DNA from: Gordionus sp. m RMFG-2023
Lineage: Eukaryota > Nematomorpha > Gordioida > Chordodea > Parachordodidae
Assembly: GCF_954871325.1 (NCBI RefSeq)
Contig: NC_088779.1
Span: 12,216,846-12,280,845 of the forward strand
Direction of reading: 5' to 3'
DNA length: 64,000 nucleotides
Below the pieces are notes generated by a model. The model did not search any database. It worked only from the letters and a program-made list of their open reading frames with translations, and had not been told where the DNA came from. Of the stretch, positions 1-12,744 are shown one piece after another (within the stretch, counting starts at the first letter, position 1; every line of letters begins with the position of its first letter). The position numbers and the translations under genes were made by a program.

Positions 1-600
1 TTTCCAAATAATATTAATACCAAATTTGGTCGATCGAATATTTAGTAAGTGGTCGGTTTTGAGCTCGCCATTCGGTCAAATCTTAATATTTTCAAAAAAT
101 TATTTAGGATAATGCTTAACACGTTTTCACGTATAAACCAAAAATGAAGAATTTTCCATGGATAACGCCAGCAATGCAGTATTTAGTCATTGGCCTAGTT
201 TCAAATCGGTTATCTGTCAAATCACGATTTTTTAAAATATTTTCTCGGATAATGATTTACACGTATTTATAGATAAATAAACCAAAAATGATCATTTTCC
301 AAATAATATTAATACCAAATTTGGTCGATCGAATATTTAGTAAGTGGTCGGGTTTGAGCTCGGCATTCGGTCAAATCATAATATATTCAAAATATTTTTT
401 AGGATAATGTTTAACCTAAATATACACGTATAAACCTAAAATGAAGAGATTTTGATCAATAACGCTAGCAATATGTTCTTTACAAATTTTCTACTATTTT
501 TCGATTCTAAACCTACTCATTAATTAAATGTCAAAGAAACCTATAATTTTTAAAAAATTTTTAGGTTTTTCACATGTATTTACACCCAAATATATAAAAA
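1..600. repeat. Dimeric satellite, about 295-bp period
   Basis: The block beginning TTTCCAAATAATATTAATAC at position 1 recurs at 296, giving a period of 295 bp. Each period contains a second, diverged half of about 145-150 bp (from about 150) with the same landmarks in order: a TATTTAGT block, a GGTC or GGCC block, GTCAAATC, GGATAATG and CACGTAT. A more decayed half follows at about 440-600. The array runs off the left edge of the window, so its true size is unknown. No coding potential is seen. Confidence 0.75.
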
Positions 601-3540
601 ACGCTATCCAATAATTATTCTGGTTTCCTAAGAGTATATTTTTATATTTATGCATTTAACGCCCTCTTATGGATTTATATTTGTTAAATTTTGCAATTGA
701 AAAATAAAATTTAAGTTGTAATAAGCTAGTAAATATTTTTTTTACCAATAATATTACGTAAAAATAGAATTATAAATTATTTGATATTTAATCTCAATTT
801 TTTACTGAATAATTGATTTATATACATTAAAAAAAATGTTTATGAAAATTATTTAAAAAAAAATTATATATAATCAAATTTTGATTGATTATGATTAATT
901 GCTTATCAATGAAGTTTAGCAATGCAATATTTAGTCATAATACCCGTTCTCAACGCTCCTCGATAAATACTTGCCTATTTTTAATAAACCTTCCAATCCT
1001 CAATTACAACCTCATAACCTTTTATCATATGATGACCTTAGAAAACTATCTTCACGGGCAAATCTCTCATCTAGGATTATACCTGTAACCACTTTTCCCA
1101 CAAATATCAACAGTAACACATTTATTCAAATCAAAACAAAAAAAATTAAAAGAATTGAACTTTTAAAAAAATCAATAGACAAATTTCTATTTTTATTTAG
1201 ATAAATGTTAAATGTAGGTATTTAAAATGTTTTATATAATAAATAAATTTCATTCTATTAATTTTTGTTTATATACATAATATGTTTTCATAGTCTATTT
1301 ATTGAAATTTATGAATTTATATTATTTTTTAAAGTGTGTTATAACAAGGGTTGTGACTTAGGGAAATTTTCTAGAGAAATTTAGACATTTTCAGGAAATT
1401 TCTGACAAAGGTTTCCCGATATTTATATTGAGTTTAATTAAATGATCACGACTTTATTCATTAAATTTTATTTTTATTTATCCCAAATAAGATTGAATCA
1501 TTTTGAAATTTAATGTGGCGTTTTATCCTTCAAATTAATTAATGATTTCAAAGGCATATAAAATAATAATATACCTAAACCGAATAATTTAAAATTACAT
1601 TTAGCATAGTTAGCTTAAATAATTAAGTATATTTGTTATCTTAGCGTGAGCTGTAATTAAGAACAGGGTTGGCTGTCGATCTTAGGCCTTAATTAGAATC
1701 TTCAATAAATGAAAAATTATTTTATATTTTATAGCTAGTTATTAATGTTGTAGTAATTTATTGAACGCGTTCGTGAACAATATGTTAGTTTCTTACGGTT
1801 GTTCATTTTCGAAAAACTTATTATTTTTATTCATGTTTCCTTTATCACAAATAAATTTTTTAACCCGCCACTATTTCTGTCCTATGATAATTTGAATATT
1901 ATTTTTTATATTTTATGATTAGCATAAGCATGGATGTTGTTATTTCATCGTTCAGAATCAGATAAATTAACATAATAATGGCTAAAAAAATAAATACTTT
2001 ACAGTACATTCTATATTCAAAACTAATTTTATCCTTAGTAAAATGTGTTCAAAAGTAATAATATCAACTTCAAAATCTTCTAGTTCTAATTTAAAAAGTC
2101 ACTTGATTGTAATTAATATTTATTATTTTATATAATATAATATAACTTAAAGTAGCCTGTTAATAATTTATTTTAGTTTTGACAATGGTTATGAAAATAA
2201 AATGATATAGAAGGTAGACGTAGATTTAGTGGTGATTAATTAGTTCCAATATCGGCAAGAATAAAGAATTGTGTTTATTTTTTTAAATAGAGATTTCTAT
2301 AGATTAGTTTATTTGTTGTATTATATGTTTACTTTCTGTGAATATTAATTCTAAAAGCAGAAAAAAATATATTTAAAAGAATAAAAACATGTTGATATTG
2401 GTTATTAGCTTTGTGTTTGTATAAAATTTATTCTTATGGTAAGCGGAAAATAATTCCCCAGAAAAAACCTCGATAATCCCAGGAAAAAATATCCCCTTGA
2501 GATAAATACCCGGATAATTCAATGGAAAAAAATATCCTATAAAAATAATCACCCAGGAAAAAAAACCCATAGGAAATTATTCCTGAAAAAAATTTTCCAG
2601 GAAATAAATTTCCCATTTTTAGATTTTAATATAGCTAAATATAAATCCCCGAAAAAAAACAGGAAAAAAATTCTCCGAATAATATAATTTTTTTTAAATT
2701 ATCAAAAATTGCCCCGTGGTTAAAATAACGAAAATATAAATGATTAAATAGGGCAATCTTAAAATTTGTTAATTGATAAATCGGTTGCTTTGATGCTTTA
2801 AAATTTAGTTGATAGCATAAAAAGTATAGATTTGTGACATCTTGCAAAGAAAACATGATAGATTTTTATGGATATAAAATTATGAAAGATGTTTTACAAT
2901 TTAAAATTGAAAAAAAGGTGAAAGAAAATTTTTTCATAGAGAGAGGGAGATTATTTCCATAATCCACTTTCATTTAGATATATATCAATAGATATTATGA
3001 AAATAATTCATTTTACCACATTATGTTTACCATGAAGAGGAGATGGGTATTTTCAACCTACATTCCACAAGGTTAAAAATATATATAACATTAAAAATGA
3101 ATATTATAACACTACTCTGTTCCGTACGTTTATATCAGTCTGAATCCCGGAAAATATAACGAAATGGAATTTTTTATGTTAATACTATTGATTATTGCAC
3201 CTGATTATAAATTTTCAAAAAATAAAGGGCTTATTTAAAAAATGGTTTAAGACCTTATTCCAATTTTCAAATTCTGTTTACTCAAATTTGTAAAATATTG
3301 ATATAATTTTAAAAAGAAATGTGAAAACACTAATATATTAAAACAATTATATAAAAATATGTAAAAATTTATAAAATGACTAAATAAAAATATATATTAA
3401 AAGTATCGAAAGCTCTAAAAAAAGCTTAATTTTATAATGAAAAAACATTATAAAAAAATATACTATTTATTCTAAAATATTCATTTTTATAATATTATAA
3501 TTTTAAAATATATTTAATTCATTTACATCATCGAAAATAT
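601..3540. other. AT-rich gene-poor stretch
   Basis: No gene is supported here. A stretch at about 940-1204 reads open on the plus strand for about 78 codons and looks slightly more gene-like than its surroundings. It has no ATG and no acceptable splice acceptor upstream, and I recognise no family, so it may be a decayed exon. Between 2440 and 2680 there are many degenerate CCAGGAAAA-type units (see separate repeat). The rest is A/T-rich single-copy-looking DNA. Confidence 0.4.
2440..2690. repeat. Degenerate TTTCC-N-GGAAA cluster
   Basis: About a dozen imperfect units of the form CCAGGAAAA, CCCGGATAA or TTTTCCAGGAAA lie irregularly spaced over 250 bp. The core is a near-palindrome (TTTCC N GGAAA). 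Weaker clusters occur at about 1355-1420, 48,725-48,830 and 58,665-58,710. Function unknown; it may be a degenerate minisatellite or part of a decayed non-autonomous element. Confidence 0.4.
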
Positions 3541-3549
3541 TGAAAAATT

Positions 3550-5110
3550 TTGTGTTAAATTACAGAAGTAGAAAACACAGGAGGAACTATAGTCTTAAAA
3601 TATAAATTTATTTTATTTGAAAAATTTCCAACTCCGGAAATATTATTATATAATCCCAATTCAGTTTGTTCATTGATATTATTTTAATTTATAATATTGA
3701 AAGGAAAGTTATGTTTAAATTTATATATGGGTAGTATATGAAATCATTATTCATTGGAAAATATGGCTCATATTCATCCTATAAACCCACATGAACATAA
3801 AATTGAAAATGCTATAAACACTATGAAATGAAAATCCTAAGAAACAAATCAAAATCATGCCCAAATATACGCAGAAGAAATGTTTAAATTGTCTCCCGAA
3901 TCCAGAAAAAAACTTTCTAATGAGGATAGTATCAAGTTGATACATACAAATCACACAAAATGAAGAGTTTTCTCTATATTACTACCACTTTGGAAGAATT
4001 AAGCATTTCAGGTTAAATTATATTTAAGCCTATAAATAACTTATTATTTTTTTGAAAATATCTTTTAATATTAAAGGATTAGGCCACAACAGGATCTCCC
4101 ATGACCGAGAGATTTCTTTCGCATGATAATGGCAGAGATTCAAATGAACGAATATTTATATATGCTACCAATCATATGCTTAAGATTTTAGCTAAAACCA
4201 AGTCTTGGTATATAGACGAGAATTTTAAATTGGCTCCTCATTTTTTTGCAGCTATATGTAATTAAGATATCCTTTAAAACGCTGTTTGTCACAGAGGTAT
4301 ATTTTTTGTTACAAAGAAAAACGTATATAACGTATGAAGAAATTTTTAAGATTTTACTCGAAAAAGCTCAAGAACAAATTTAGTGATAGATCGGGCAACA
4401 ATATATATGGATACTGAAAAGGCCGCAATCAATGCTATTGAAAATACTCTAGGTTTCTTTTAATGATTTAATTATATCAAATTGCCGAGATATGTAAGGA
4501 CCTTGATTTTAATTTATATTTTGGACCGATGGACCTTAAATTTTTTTAAATTTCTTATTTTCTTTTTCATGATTTTTGTGATTATTAAAATTAATAAAAA
4601 TATAAACAAATAACCAAATAATAAGTTTAATCTATGGTAGGGATATCACAGGATGTTTCTATCATCTAACTCAATCTACCCATAGGAAGATTCAAGAATT
4701 AGGATTAGAATCAGCATATCGGAATGATCCATTGCTAAGTTTATTTGCAGCAATATCGACGGATTAATATTCTTACCTGTAAATGATGTCAAACGAGGGA
4801 TGGAGTATTTAAGGACTATTGTATCGGATGAAAACAGATAATTATTCTTATATAATAAAAATTATGTAAATGGAGAGTTAAAGGGAGAAATTCAAAGGCA
4901 AATAGAGCAATTGTTTCCACTTGAAACACGGAATGTATTCAACGTTACGATTGCTGGCAAAAACAGAATGAATAATTATGTGAGGGTGGAAAAATCGATT
5001 TCATTATATTAAAGGTCACAAATAACCTAAGAAATAGAAATAGGCTTCGACATGGACAAAATCGACCAATGGAGTATTGTACCTAGACTGCCAAAAAAAA
5101 ATACGCGGCA
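3550..5110 (+). pseudogene. Broken FLYWCH/Mutator-like transposase
   Basis: Reading three plus-strand frames in order gives the hallmarks of a Mutator-like (MULE) transposase. An N-terminal FLYWCH-like start (GGTIVLKYKFILFEK, about 3580-3625) comes first. Next is a His-rich linker (HIHPINPHEHK, about 3770-3805), then the catalytic-core block WYIDENFKLAPHFFAAIC (about 4207-4260). A block with TYEEIFKILLEKAQEQI and DTEKAAINAIE follows (about 4330-4440), then the characteristic GCFYHLTQSTHRKIQELGL (about 4652-4708). The order and spacing match the family, so this is one gene relic and not chance ORFs. In-frame stops and frame changes (for example after AAIC) show that it is dead. A plausible GT-AG intron lies at about 4011-4078. 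No terminal inverted repeats were identified. It could be a decayed transposon or a decayed domesticated copy. Confidence 0.7.
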
Positions 5111-5355
5111 AAATAAAATATTTTGAAAATTTTATGTATTGATTTTTTAGAAGAGTTAAGGGACTTACCTAATTTTCTCTCTTCAATTGGAGAAAATATA
5201 GGTTCTAGAATTGCTTTATTTGAATAATATAACTTACAGTGACGAAGCGTCAAGTTTACTTAGGGAAGTATTATACATGTTATTGTTAGATTTTAATTTT
5301 TTAATAAGTTTATTTCAATCGAAATCAAAAATAGATGAAAAATTTTAAAAAAAAA
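5111..5355. other. Gap between MULE and LINE relics
   Basis: AT-rich DNA with no recognisable coding signal. It may include the lost 3' end of the MULE relic. Confidence 0.3.
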
Positions 5356-5359
5356 TTCT

Positions 5360-7376
5360 TTTCAACAATATCAACAATTCAGAAAATTGGAAAGATCTAT
5401 TCTTTTTCACCTCTACTCATTTGAGTTCTCCTTCTCATAAAGATAATCTATCACGCCAAATTAAAAACTCTTTTGACACTAAAGCCCTACCTTGCTCCTT
5501 ATTCCCTAAAAAGCAAATCAGCAACTTTCAACCCTCAACCCTCAATGTCCCAGAAAGCATAATTGATTGAAAAAAAAATTAATTTATGCAACATTAAAAG
5601 CGCACTAAAATTGCAGTTTCCATTGATGTGTTTGCCCCAAATAACCATTCAACTATACAATCCCTTTTATCTAAACATCCCCAAGAATATTGCCACTACA
5701 GCTGCCACCACCATATCCCCAGACCCACTTTCAAGTTCCGAAACAAGGCTATTCAATCATTTAAAAAGGACTCAGCTGGAGGATTAGATGGTTTCCGAGA
5801 AATTTAACTCCAGGATCTAATAAAGCCATCCATTCATTACCACCAAAGCCTAATATCAGCCTTTATTATACTTCTTAGTAAAATCTTTAATAACTTTGTT
5901 CCTTCATGCATTCTAGCCTTAATTTTTGGTGCTCGACTCATTGAGCTATCCAAAAAGGATGGAGGCATTCGCCCCATTGCTATTGGGTCCATCTTCCAAA
6001 GAATCATCCAAAATCATTTGTTGGCGATTAAAGGCAAAACTTTCAAATATTTTACTCCCTTACCAATTAGGTTTTAGTATTCCTGCAGGGGGTGAAGCTG
6101 CTTTACACATCACACGCCATCTACTTCACAAATCAAACAATATTTTTTTCTTAAAATTAGATTTTAACAATGCATTTAACTCCCTTAAGAGATAATATTT
6201 TATTCCTTCTTTTTGTAACACATTGCAAGAATATTCAACGTATATATCAGCTTGCTATAGTCATGTGTCTTTTTTAAAATTTCATGAAACGACAATCCTA
6301 TCAAGGAATACAACATAGGGACCCCTTGGGCCCAGCAATCTTCTGTGAAGCTATTCACACCATCATAGACAACATCAACAACAAATGAAATATCATTTTA
6401 AACATATGGTATTTAGATAATGGTACAGTTGCAGGGCCATACGATGAATTAATTAAAATTCCATCTATCATTCCTGATCTCAATCCCACTACTGGGCTTT
6501 CCCTCAATTATAAAAAATGCGAATTTTATATGCCCAGCAACATATATTATATTCCTGATAACTTTTCTATAATCGAGAAATCAAACTTTACTTCCTAATA
6601 AATCAAAGAACCCCTCCTCCCATTAAATTAAAGTATTGATCCCCTCCCCCCATAAAATCAAAATAGTAAATCTCGATCATCATTTCAACACGAAATGAAT
6701 GGCTTGAGGCTATCTCTACCTCCAACCTTGGTCTGCTTCTTTCCAACTAAGAACTTCGGATAGTAAATGTCTTCGTTTAGGGCTGTGATATCGTCACACC
6801 CTCATCCTGCAAACAGTTCCAGCTCCCTATCGACAATCTAGGCCATCACCTTCTTCACTACCTTTTCTCTAAAGGTTTAATTATTGCTAGAACTCTCCTT
6901 TCAGTTAATATTACATCAACTTTAGAACCTGTAGGTATTAATCTCGAGAACAATATCAGGCCAGACGGAATGACTCTTATCCTATGGAGCAGGGGAATCC
7001 CGCTAGCCTGGGATTTTACATGCGTCGATCGCTTTACACCTTCCTTAGCTCTAATTCCTTAGTTAGGGCTGAAATTAGAAAGATCAATAAATACATTACC
7101 ATTCCCAATATTACTCTAATTCCGAATGTTTCTGACACAATAGGTACTTTTGGACCTAGAGCATTGGAATTTTTTAAGGCATTCGGCCAAAAGATCCGCT
7201 TAATTTCGAGGGACCCTCAAGAAGGTTTTTACCTACGCCAACGTATCTCAATGGAAATTTGTAAGTCGCATTGCATATCAATCCATTATAACATAGATGC
7301 ACCTCCTCATGTTCTTTCTCTCTTTTTTTTAACATTACAGTATTTTATTACCTTTTTTTGTAAAAAAAATAAATAA
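5360..7376 (+). pseudogene. Broken non-LTR retrotransposon (LINE) RT
   Basis: Successive plus-strand frames give reverse-transcriptase landmarks in the right order: SFKKDSAGGLDGF (about 5757-5797), LSKKDGGIRPIAIGSIFQR (about 5944-6002), LGFSIPAGGEAALH (about 6068-6108), LKLDFNNAFNSLKR (about 6152-6193), PLGPAIFCEAIH (about 6322-6357) and the catalytic box as YLDN in place of YLDD (about 6413), followed by GLSLNYKKCEFY (about 6496). A C-terminal block starting RPDGMTLILWSRG (about 6960-7000) with WDFTCVD follows, then an open stretch to 7376. This C-terminal PD...D pattern resembles a restriction-like endonuclease domain, as in site-specific LINE clades, and this combination is known from sponge and cnidarian LINE proteins. 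Multiple stops and frameshifts plus the D-to-N change in the active site mean it is inactive. Short A-rich DNA at 7360-7395 may mark its 3' tail. Confidence 0.75.
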
Positions 7377-7789
7377 TATAGATTTTTTTTTAAAAAAACT
7401 TATAATTTATTCATTAAAAGTTAGCGGAATTTTACAAAATTCCAAATTAATTTATTTGCTTAAGATAATTTTGTGCATCAATGGTATTGTTTATAATTAA
7501 TGAGCGTGATGCAGAAGAAGGATTTATAAATTCATTTGCATGATAAAAATATCCTTCACAATCTTGAACTGATATCTAGATATAAATGGGAAAAAAAATA
7601 ATATTTTCATCTTTTTTTATATATAAGTTTTATTGTCTTAATATTTTTATAATATATATTTATTTAAAATGTTTATACATATGAGACAAAATTTGCACTT
7701 ATATTTTTATTCTTTAAATAAAAAAGCGTTAAATAAAAGTTTATAAAAATGTACCCTAAAAGTATCTATTACCTCTTAAATAGTATATA
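7377..7789. other. Spacer between LINE and hAT
   Basis: A/T-rich sequence without recognised genes or repeats. Confidence 0.4.
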
Positions 7790-7797
7790 GATATAGG

Positions 7798-10780
7798 TAG
7801 AAATTTGCGCCGACAGCATTTTCGGCGGCGGCGTTTCTTTTTTTAAAATGATCGGCTGGCGGCGGCGAATCGATTTAGACGCCGCAACAAAAATCGGCGG
7901 CGGCGCGGCGGCATCAAATATTTTTCTAACTTAAATTTTTTAATTAAATTTATCATTGGAAACACTTTTAAAATAGAATTTATACTGTATTATGTTTATA
8001 ACTATATTTAATGATTTTATTAAGTTATAATTATCATGAATAAATATTATTTTGGACATAATAATGATCTTTAAGAGTTCAGAGTGAGCCCAGCTATAGA
8101 AAATACACGCTCGCTGGGTGTGTCGTAGCTGGAACGCATAGGACCTTTCTAGCTAATATTGAAAGTTTAGGAAGATCCAATGCTTTTATCTTCCAAAAAT
8201 CGAAGACATCTTTTATCTCCAAATTATAAGGTGAAAATAATGAATAACACTCTTTTCTAAACTAGTTAAATAGTGTTGTTGTTCCAGGTTATTGTTTTGA
8301 ATAAATGAATGTTTCGTAGCCAATGACTTAAGATAATTGAATTTTGAAGCAACTTCTGTCGTTTCACATTCGTTTAATTCCTCCGTGTAAGGCCGTAGAG
8401 AGGTAGCGTGTTGACATAAAAATTCATCCGGTTTAATATTTTTTCCTTTAAATATTCATTTACTATGTTTATTGATTGAAAACGAGGATCCAAAAGTGCT
8501 CCTAACACCTAAGTAAAAAAATAAAAGAAAGAGAAATAATATATAAAAAAAAATAATTTATGTATTTTAAAATACTACTACCTGAAGATCGGTTATTGGA
8601 AATCTATGATCAAATTTAGTAAGAATATTTTGTTTAAGGGATGCTATGGGAGGACTATCATATTCTTTTACAATTAAATAATTTTTAATTTCACTACGAA
8701 ATAATAAGGCTAAATTTATAGTAACTCCTTTGTGGACAAATAAAAATTCAACAGTTTTTTTGAAGGTTTTAAGAAAATTTAAAAGTTCATGCACCAAGTC
8801 CCACTCGCAGTTAAATAATTTGAGATCCGGTTTCTCCATTCTATTTAATAGAATATTTATAGGATTTTTGTTTTTGCCAGTCACACTTTCCAGCATTATT
8901 AAAATACTATGTCAACGTGTAGGCACATTTAATTTAGAGGTTTTATGTTTTTTCTCATATGATTTTTGATTTTCACTATCATCATCAAACCCCAAACGAT
9001 CTTCATAAAAAGGATCATTATCATCCAAATCTAAAATATCCGATGTATATGATATCGATTTAAAACATTTTCTATTTTCTATATCGTTTATATTTTCAAA
9101 ATCCGCTGTTTTGAATCTTAAGGCAGCTATAACTTCTCTAACTTTTTTAATGAAATTTTCTATTTTATTAACTTTTTTTATTCCATCGACTGTCACTAGA
9201 TTATGTAAACCATGCCCCAAACATAAATGATGGTCGTATTCTCCTAGACGAGCACTTTTATTTACATTGGGTCCTGCATCCGTAACCATTTGAATTTTCT
9301 TGGATTTTCAACTATTTCTATTTCGGAAAGAATAGTTTCAGCGGTATGTTTTTGAGTGACATGATGTGTCGCCAATGTATAAAACACAATATTAAAATTA
9401 TTATCTATTTCCTGAAATGTAAAGGTGATATGATTTCGCCGTCTATATAGGTCCACATATCAAAAGTTATAGCACAAAATTTAGGACCTATATTAATTTG
9501 TTGGCATATGTATGCTTTCATTGATAAATACACATCATCTAATCCACTCCGGCTAAGTGTAGTTCTGTCTGGTAATTCTTTGGTATCTGAAATAATGCCA
9601 TATTTCTACATAATAAAAAGTTAATAATAAAAATATTATGCTATAAAAAATTCTAAATGTGGCATGTTATAAAATAATTAAATATCTTAACAGTTAAAAT
9701 AAAAATTAAGATTGCCCTATAAAAAATTATAATGATTTTACAAATAACCTTTAGAAAATCTTGTATTCCGGTATTATTTATAGAAGAGAATGGCATTAAA
9801 TCCTTGCAACACATGAGAACATAATTCCTTACCAGAATCTATTTTTTATCTTTTATAGGGTCAGTTGTATCTTTTACAATGGGTTTGAAAAATAACTTTA
9901 AATTTTGTTTAGATATTTCTTCTTCATGATAAATCATGTTTGTCAAGTAAATGTTTTATTATATTTGATGTGCTGATATTTTTTGAAAAAGATTTGATTG
10001 GATAACTAATTAAAAAATTTACAAATATTTTTAAAATAATCAAAAAATTTACTCTGAAAATGAAAAATTATTTTCATCCTCACCATCTTTATCAAGTGAT
10101 ATTTGCAAGCATATATTACAAAAGACTTTATCTGTAGCAACACTGGTTCTCTTATTATTTGTGTCAGTTTTTAATATTAAGGATCCAAAATGTTTCCATG
10201 CAAAAGAAGACTTTGCTTGCAAGGATATACTATATTTTGTTACAGGGTATTGCAATGCTGCATCCATTCTAATTGTTTTAGTCCTGGTATTTTTATATAT
10301 GTTATAATGGCAACAAAATAAAAATCATTAATTAAAATTTCCTATTATGATAAAAAATAAATTTTATATAACGAGTTGTAAATTATTTGAAGCATCAAAA
10401 TAAAAGAATAAAATATAGAATTACCTTTTCAAATTTAATGTCCTAATCTTATTTTATCTAGCATGTTGGTCACAATCTGCCCAAAGTGTGCGAATATGAA
10501 TTGTTACAAATCAAATTTATAGCAAATAATATTTATTAATTTTAAAAAATAAAATCGCATTTTTTAATAATTCAAAAAATATTTAATATTTTTCTTCTAA
10601 TTACAATTCATAAATAATATATAAAATAAATTAATAATAAAAAATATGTATCATGCCGCCATGTCACCGAATTTTTACATCGGCGGCGGCGTGTTGAGCG
10701 CCGGCAATTTTTTGGCGGGCGGCGTCGGCGTAGTCAAAATCACTGGCGGCGGAGCATTTGACCGGCGGCGCACATGTCTA
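7798..10780 (-). mobile_element. hAT DNA transposon, complete ends, dead gene
   Basis: The element is 2,983 bp. Its ends are imperfect inverted repeats: left TAGAAATTTGCGCCG, and the right end read in reverse TAGACATGTGCGCCG (13 of 15 match). Both flanks carry the 8-bp direct repeat GATATAGG (7790-7797 and 10,781-10,788), the duplication length typical of hAT elements. Immediately inside each end lies a GC-rich zone full of CGGCGGCG (7807-7915 and 10,650-10,772), very unlike the AT-rich surroundings. A hAT transposase relic fills the interior on the minus strand. The preserved target duplication and ends suggest a fairly recent insertion, while the broken gene means it can no longer encode its own transposase. 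Confidence 0.88.
8015..10267 (-). pseudogene. hAT transposase, BED-finger type, broken
   Basis: The reading starts at the ATG ending at 10,267. Near the N-terminus is a BED-type finger (SFAWKHFGS ... VFCNICLQ, about 10,110-10,190). Then come the DDE-core block FCAITFDMWT (about 9,450-9,480), TDAGPNVNKSARLGEYDHHL with CLGHGLHNLV (about 9,190-9,285), MLESVTGKNKN (8,896 downward), LGALLDPRFQ after a 73-bp GT-AG intron (8,509-8,581), and the C-terminal dimerisation motif SERVFSIAGLTLN (about 8,080-8,118). This is the full domain order of the family. Breaks include a TGA where the family has Trp (after PTR, about 8,907), a one-base shift near 9,300, another near 9,455 and stops in the C-terminus. 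It is a recently inactivated gene and not a set of separate proteins. Confidence 0.82.
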
Positions 10781-10790
10781 GATATAGGTA

Positions 10791-12744
10791 CTTTTTATAC
10801 TACTCCGATAATCTTAATAGATTTTCAATAATATAATTACGATTATTATACATTAATTATTGCTTTTTAAAAAAAAAATTTTTATATTAAAAAAGTAAGG
10901 AAAAAAAAATAATATAATTTTTTTTCCTCTTATTTATAAAAAAATAAGCACTTTTTATTTACTTTCCCAATGCTTACTTTTTAAACTTAAAATTACATAA
11001 TACATTCGCATGATTTTCTCTTTATTTATTAAAAAAAATAAGCAATATTAAATTTGCATCCCTCATGTAATAAATATAATAATAATTTAACGTAGTAGAA
11101 ATATTAGTAATTTTTTAACATATTATTAACGTTATAAAAATTGTATTAATTTTTTTTAACGAAATCAGATTAGTTTTTTTAAACATATTATAAGATTATA
11201 TTAAGTTTATTTAAGAATTTTGTAGGAAAAATTTAAAGGGAAGTAATGTTTCCCCAGCTTCTATGGAAGTCTCGCCGTTGATAACTTCTATTGTTTCATA
11301 TATCATTTTAATAATATAATATAATTATTTCTTTTCGGTAAATTTAAAAAAAAAAATTCATAAACAAAATAATAATTAAGATAATATATAATACTCAGTA
11401 CTGATAATAACCTCTGAAATAAATGTTTTTTGATTAAAACGGTAGCATTTTTTTATTACTTTATTTAATTTAAATTGGGCAATGAAAAATATAATTTAGT
11501 AAGTTTTATATTGATTTTGTATTCAGCCAGTTAAATTCTTATTGTAAGCATTAACTACTTCAGTAAAATAATTTTCATCAAATAGAGGAAACCAGGTTGA
11601 ATTGCAAATTTCCTATTTCGCCATGGAATTTATATATAGAATTATATCATTTAATAGCCCATCATTAGCATAAAAACAAAATAGGGCACTATTATATATT
11701 TAAAAAAAACATATTTAGTTATAAAATATAAAAATATTATATAACAAAAAATATCTGTATTTTAGCATCTATCATTATTTCGTTGCATAATGAGTTTAAT
11801 TGATAAATTTATATGATTAATCTTTTTACAATGAAAAAGATGGAATAAAGAAATGTAATTGGGCCAAATTCATTTAACTCAAATTCCAACATTAATATAT
11901 TTCTATATATTATCACTTTATTATTTCCAAATTCAATATTAAAAAGATTACAATAAAATAAATTTTTTATTATAAATATTAACATTCCATATCTATACAA
12001 AAATATACATTATGTTTTAATTAATTTTACTTAAAAAATTTTCAAACATTAATAATGTAATGTTATAAAGTGACAATTAATTTGTAATAAATGATGAGCA
12101 TAATAATATTAAGTTTTATTTATTTTGTAACTTATTTTATTTTTGTTTAATTTAATTTATTATATATCTATACCAAAAGATTAATTATAAAAAATCAAAT
12201 ATAATTTTTTGTAAAATTACATTAAAATTTAAAAATCTTTTTAATTTATTAAAAGTAACTTCCAACCTTGAAAAATATATATTAATATCACAACATAAAA
12301 TAAATGTCGTTTTTCGTCTAGTAATTTGATAAATTTGAATTTGGCATAATATAAAAATAAAATTTAATTTAGGTTGCGAAAATATAAATGAAATAACAAA
12401 ATATGTAAACGTTCATTTTAGGTTATGCCAATAAATATAAAAAATAAAAATTAATTTTAATTATAATAACAGTTTCACTTTAAATTACGCCGAAAGATAA
12501 AAAGTGAAATAAAAGTGTTAATCTAAAGCAGAAATAAAAAATGTTAATATAATCAAAATCATTTATTTTTGATTTTAGAATAAACAGACTTAGTTGCCCT
12601 TATTAGTCTAAATTTGACAGCCCAGGGTTACTGCTCTGTTCCTATTCCTACCTCTTTTTCCATAAGCCTGGATGCATGTAGCCACAGTTTATATATATTA
12701 ATCACCTTTGTAGGATAGGTTTGATCGTTTAAAAATTTAAATTT
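10791..12744. other. AT-rich intergenic DNA upstream of CKS1
   Basis: No gene or clear repeat is seen. The last 150 bp (about 12,590-12,740) are less A/T-rich and should include the CKS1 promoter and 5' leader, but no specific element can be assigned. A phrase ATAAGCCTGGATGC near 12,663 recurs near 35,460, which hints at a dispersed repeat. Confidence 0.35.

Noticed and set aside
885-1204. Two overlapping small ORFs as genes
   Set aside because: They are in different frames of the same stretch; the longer has no ATG, no splice acceptor and no recognisable family.
8890-8920. TGA read as Trp (altered genetic code)
   Set aside because: The hAT gene has TGA where Trp is expected, but CKS1 and the carrier use TGG for all conserved Trp codons, and the hAT gene has other breaks. 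It is a mutation.
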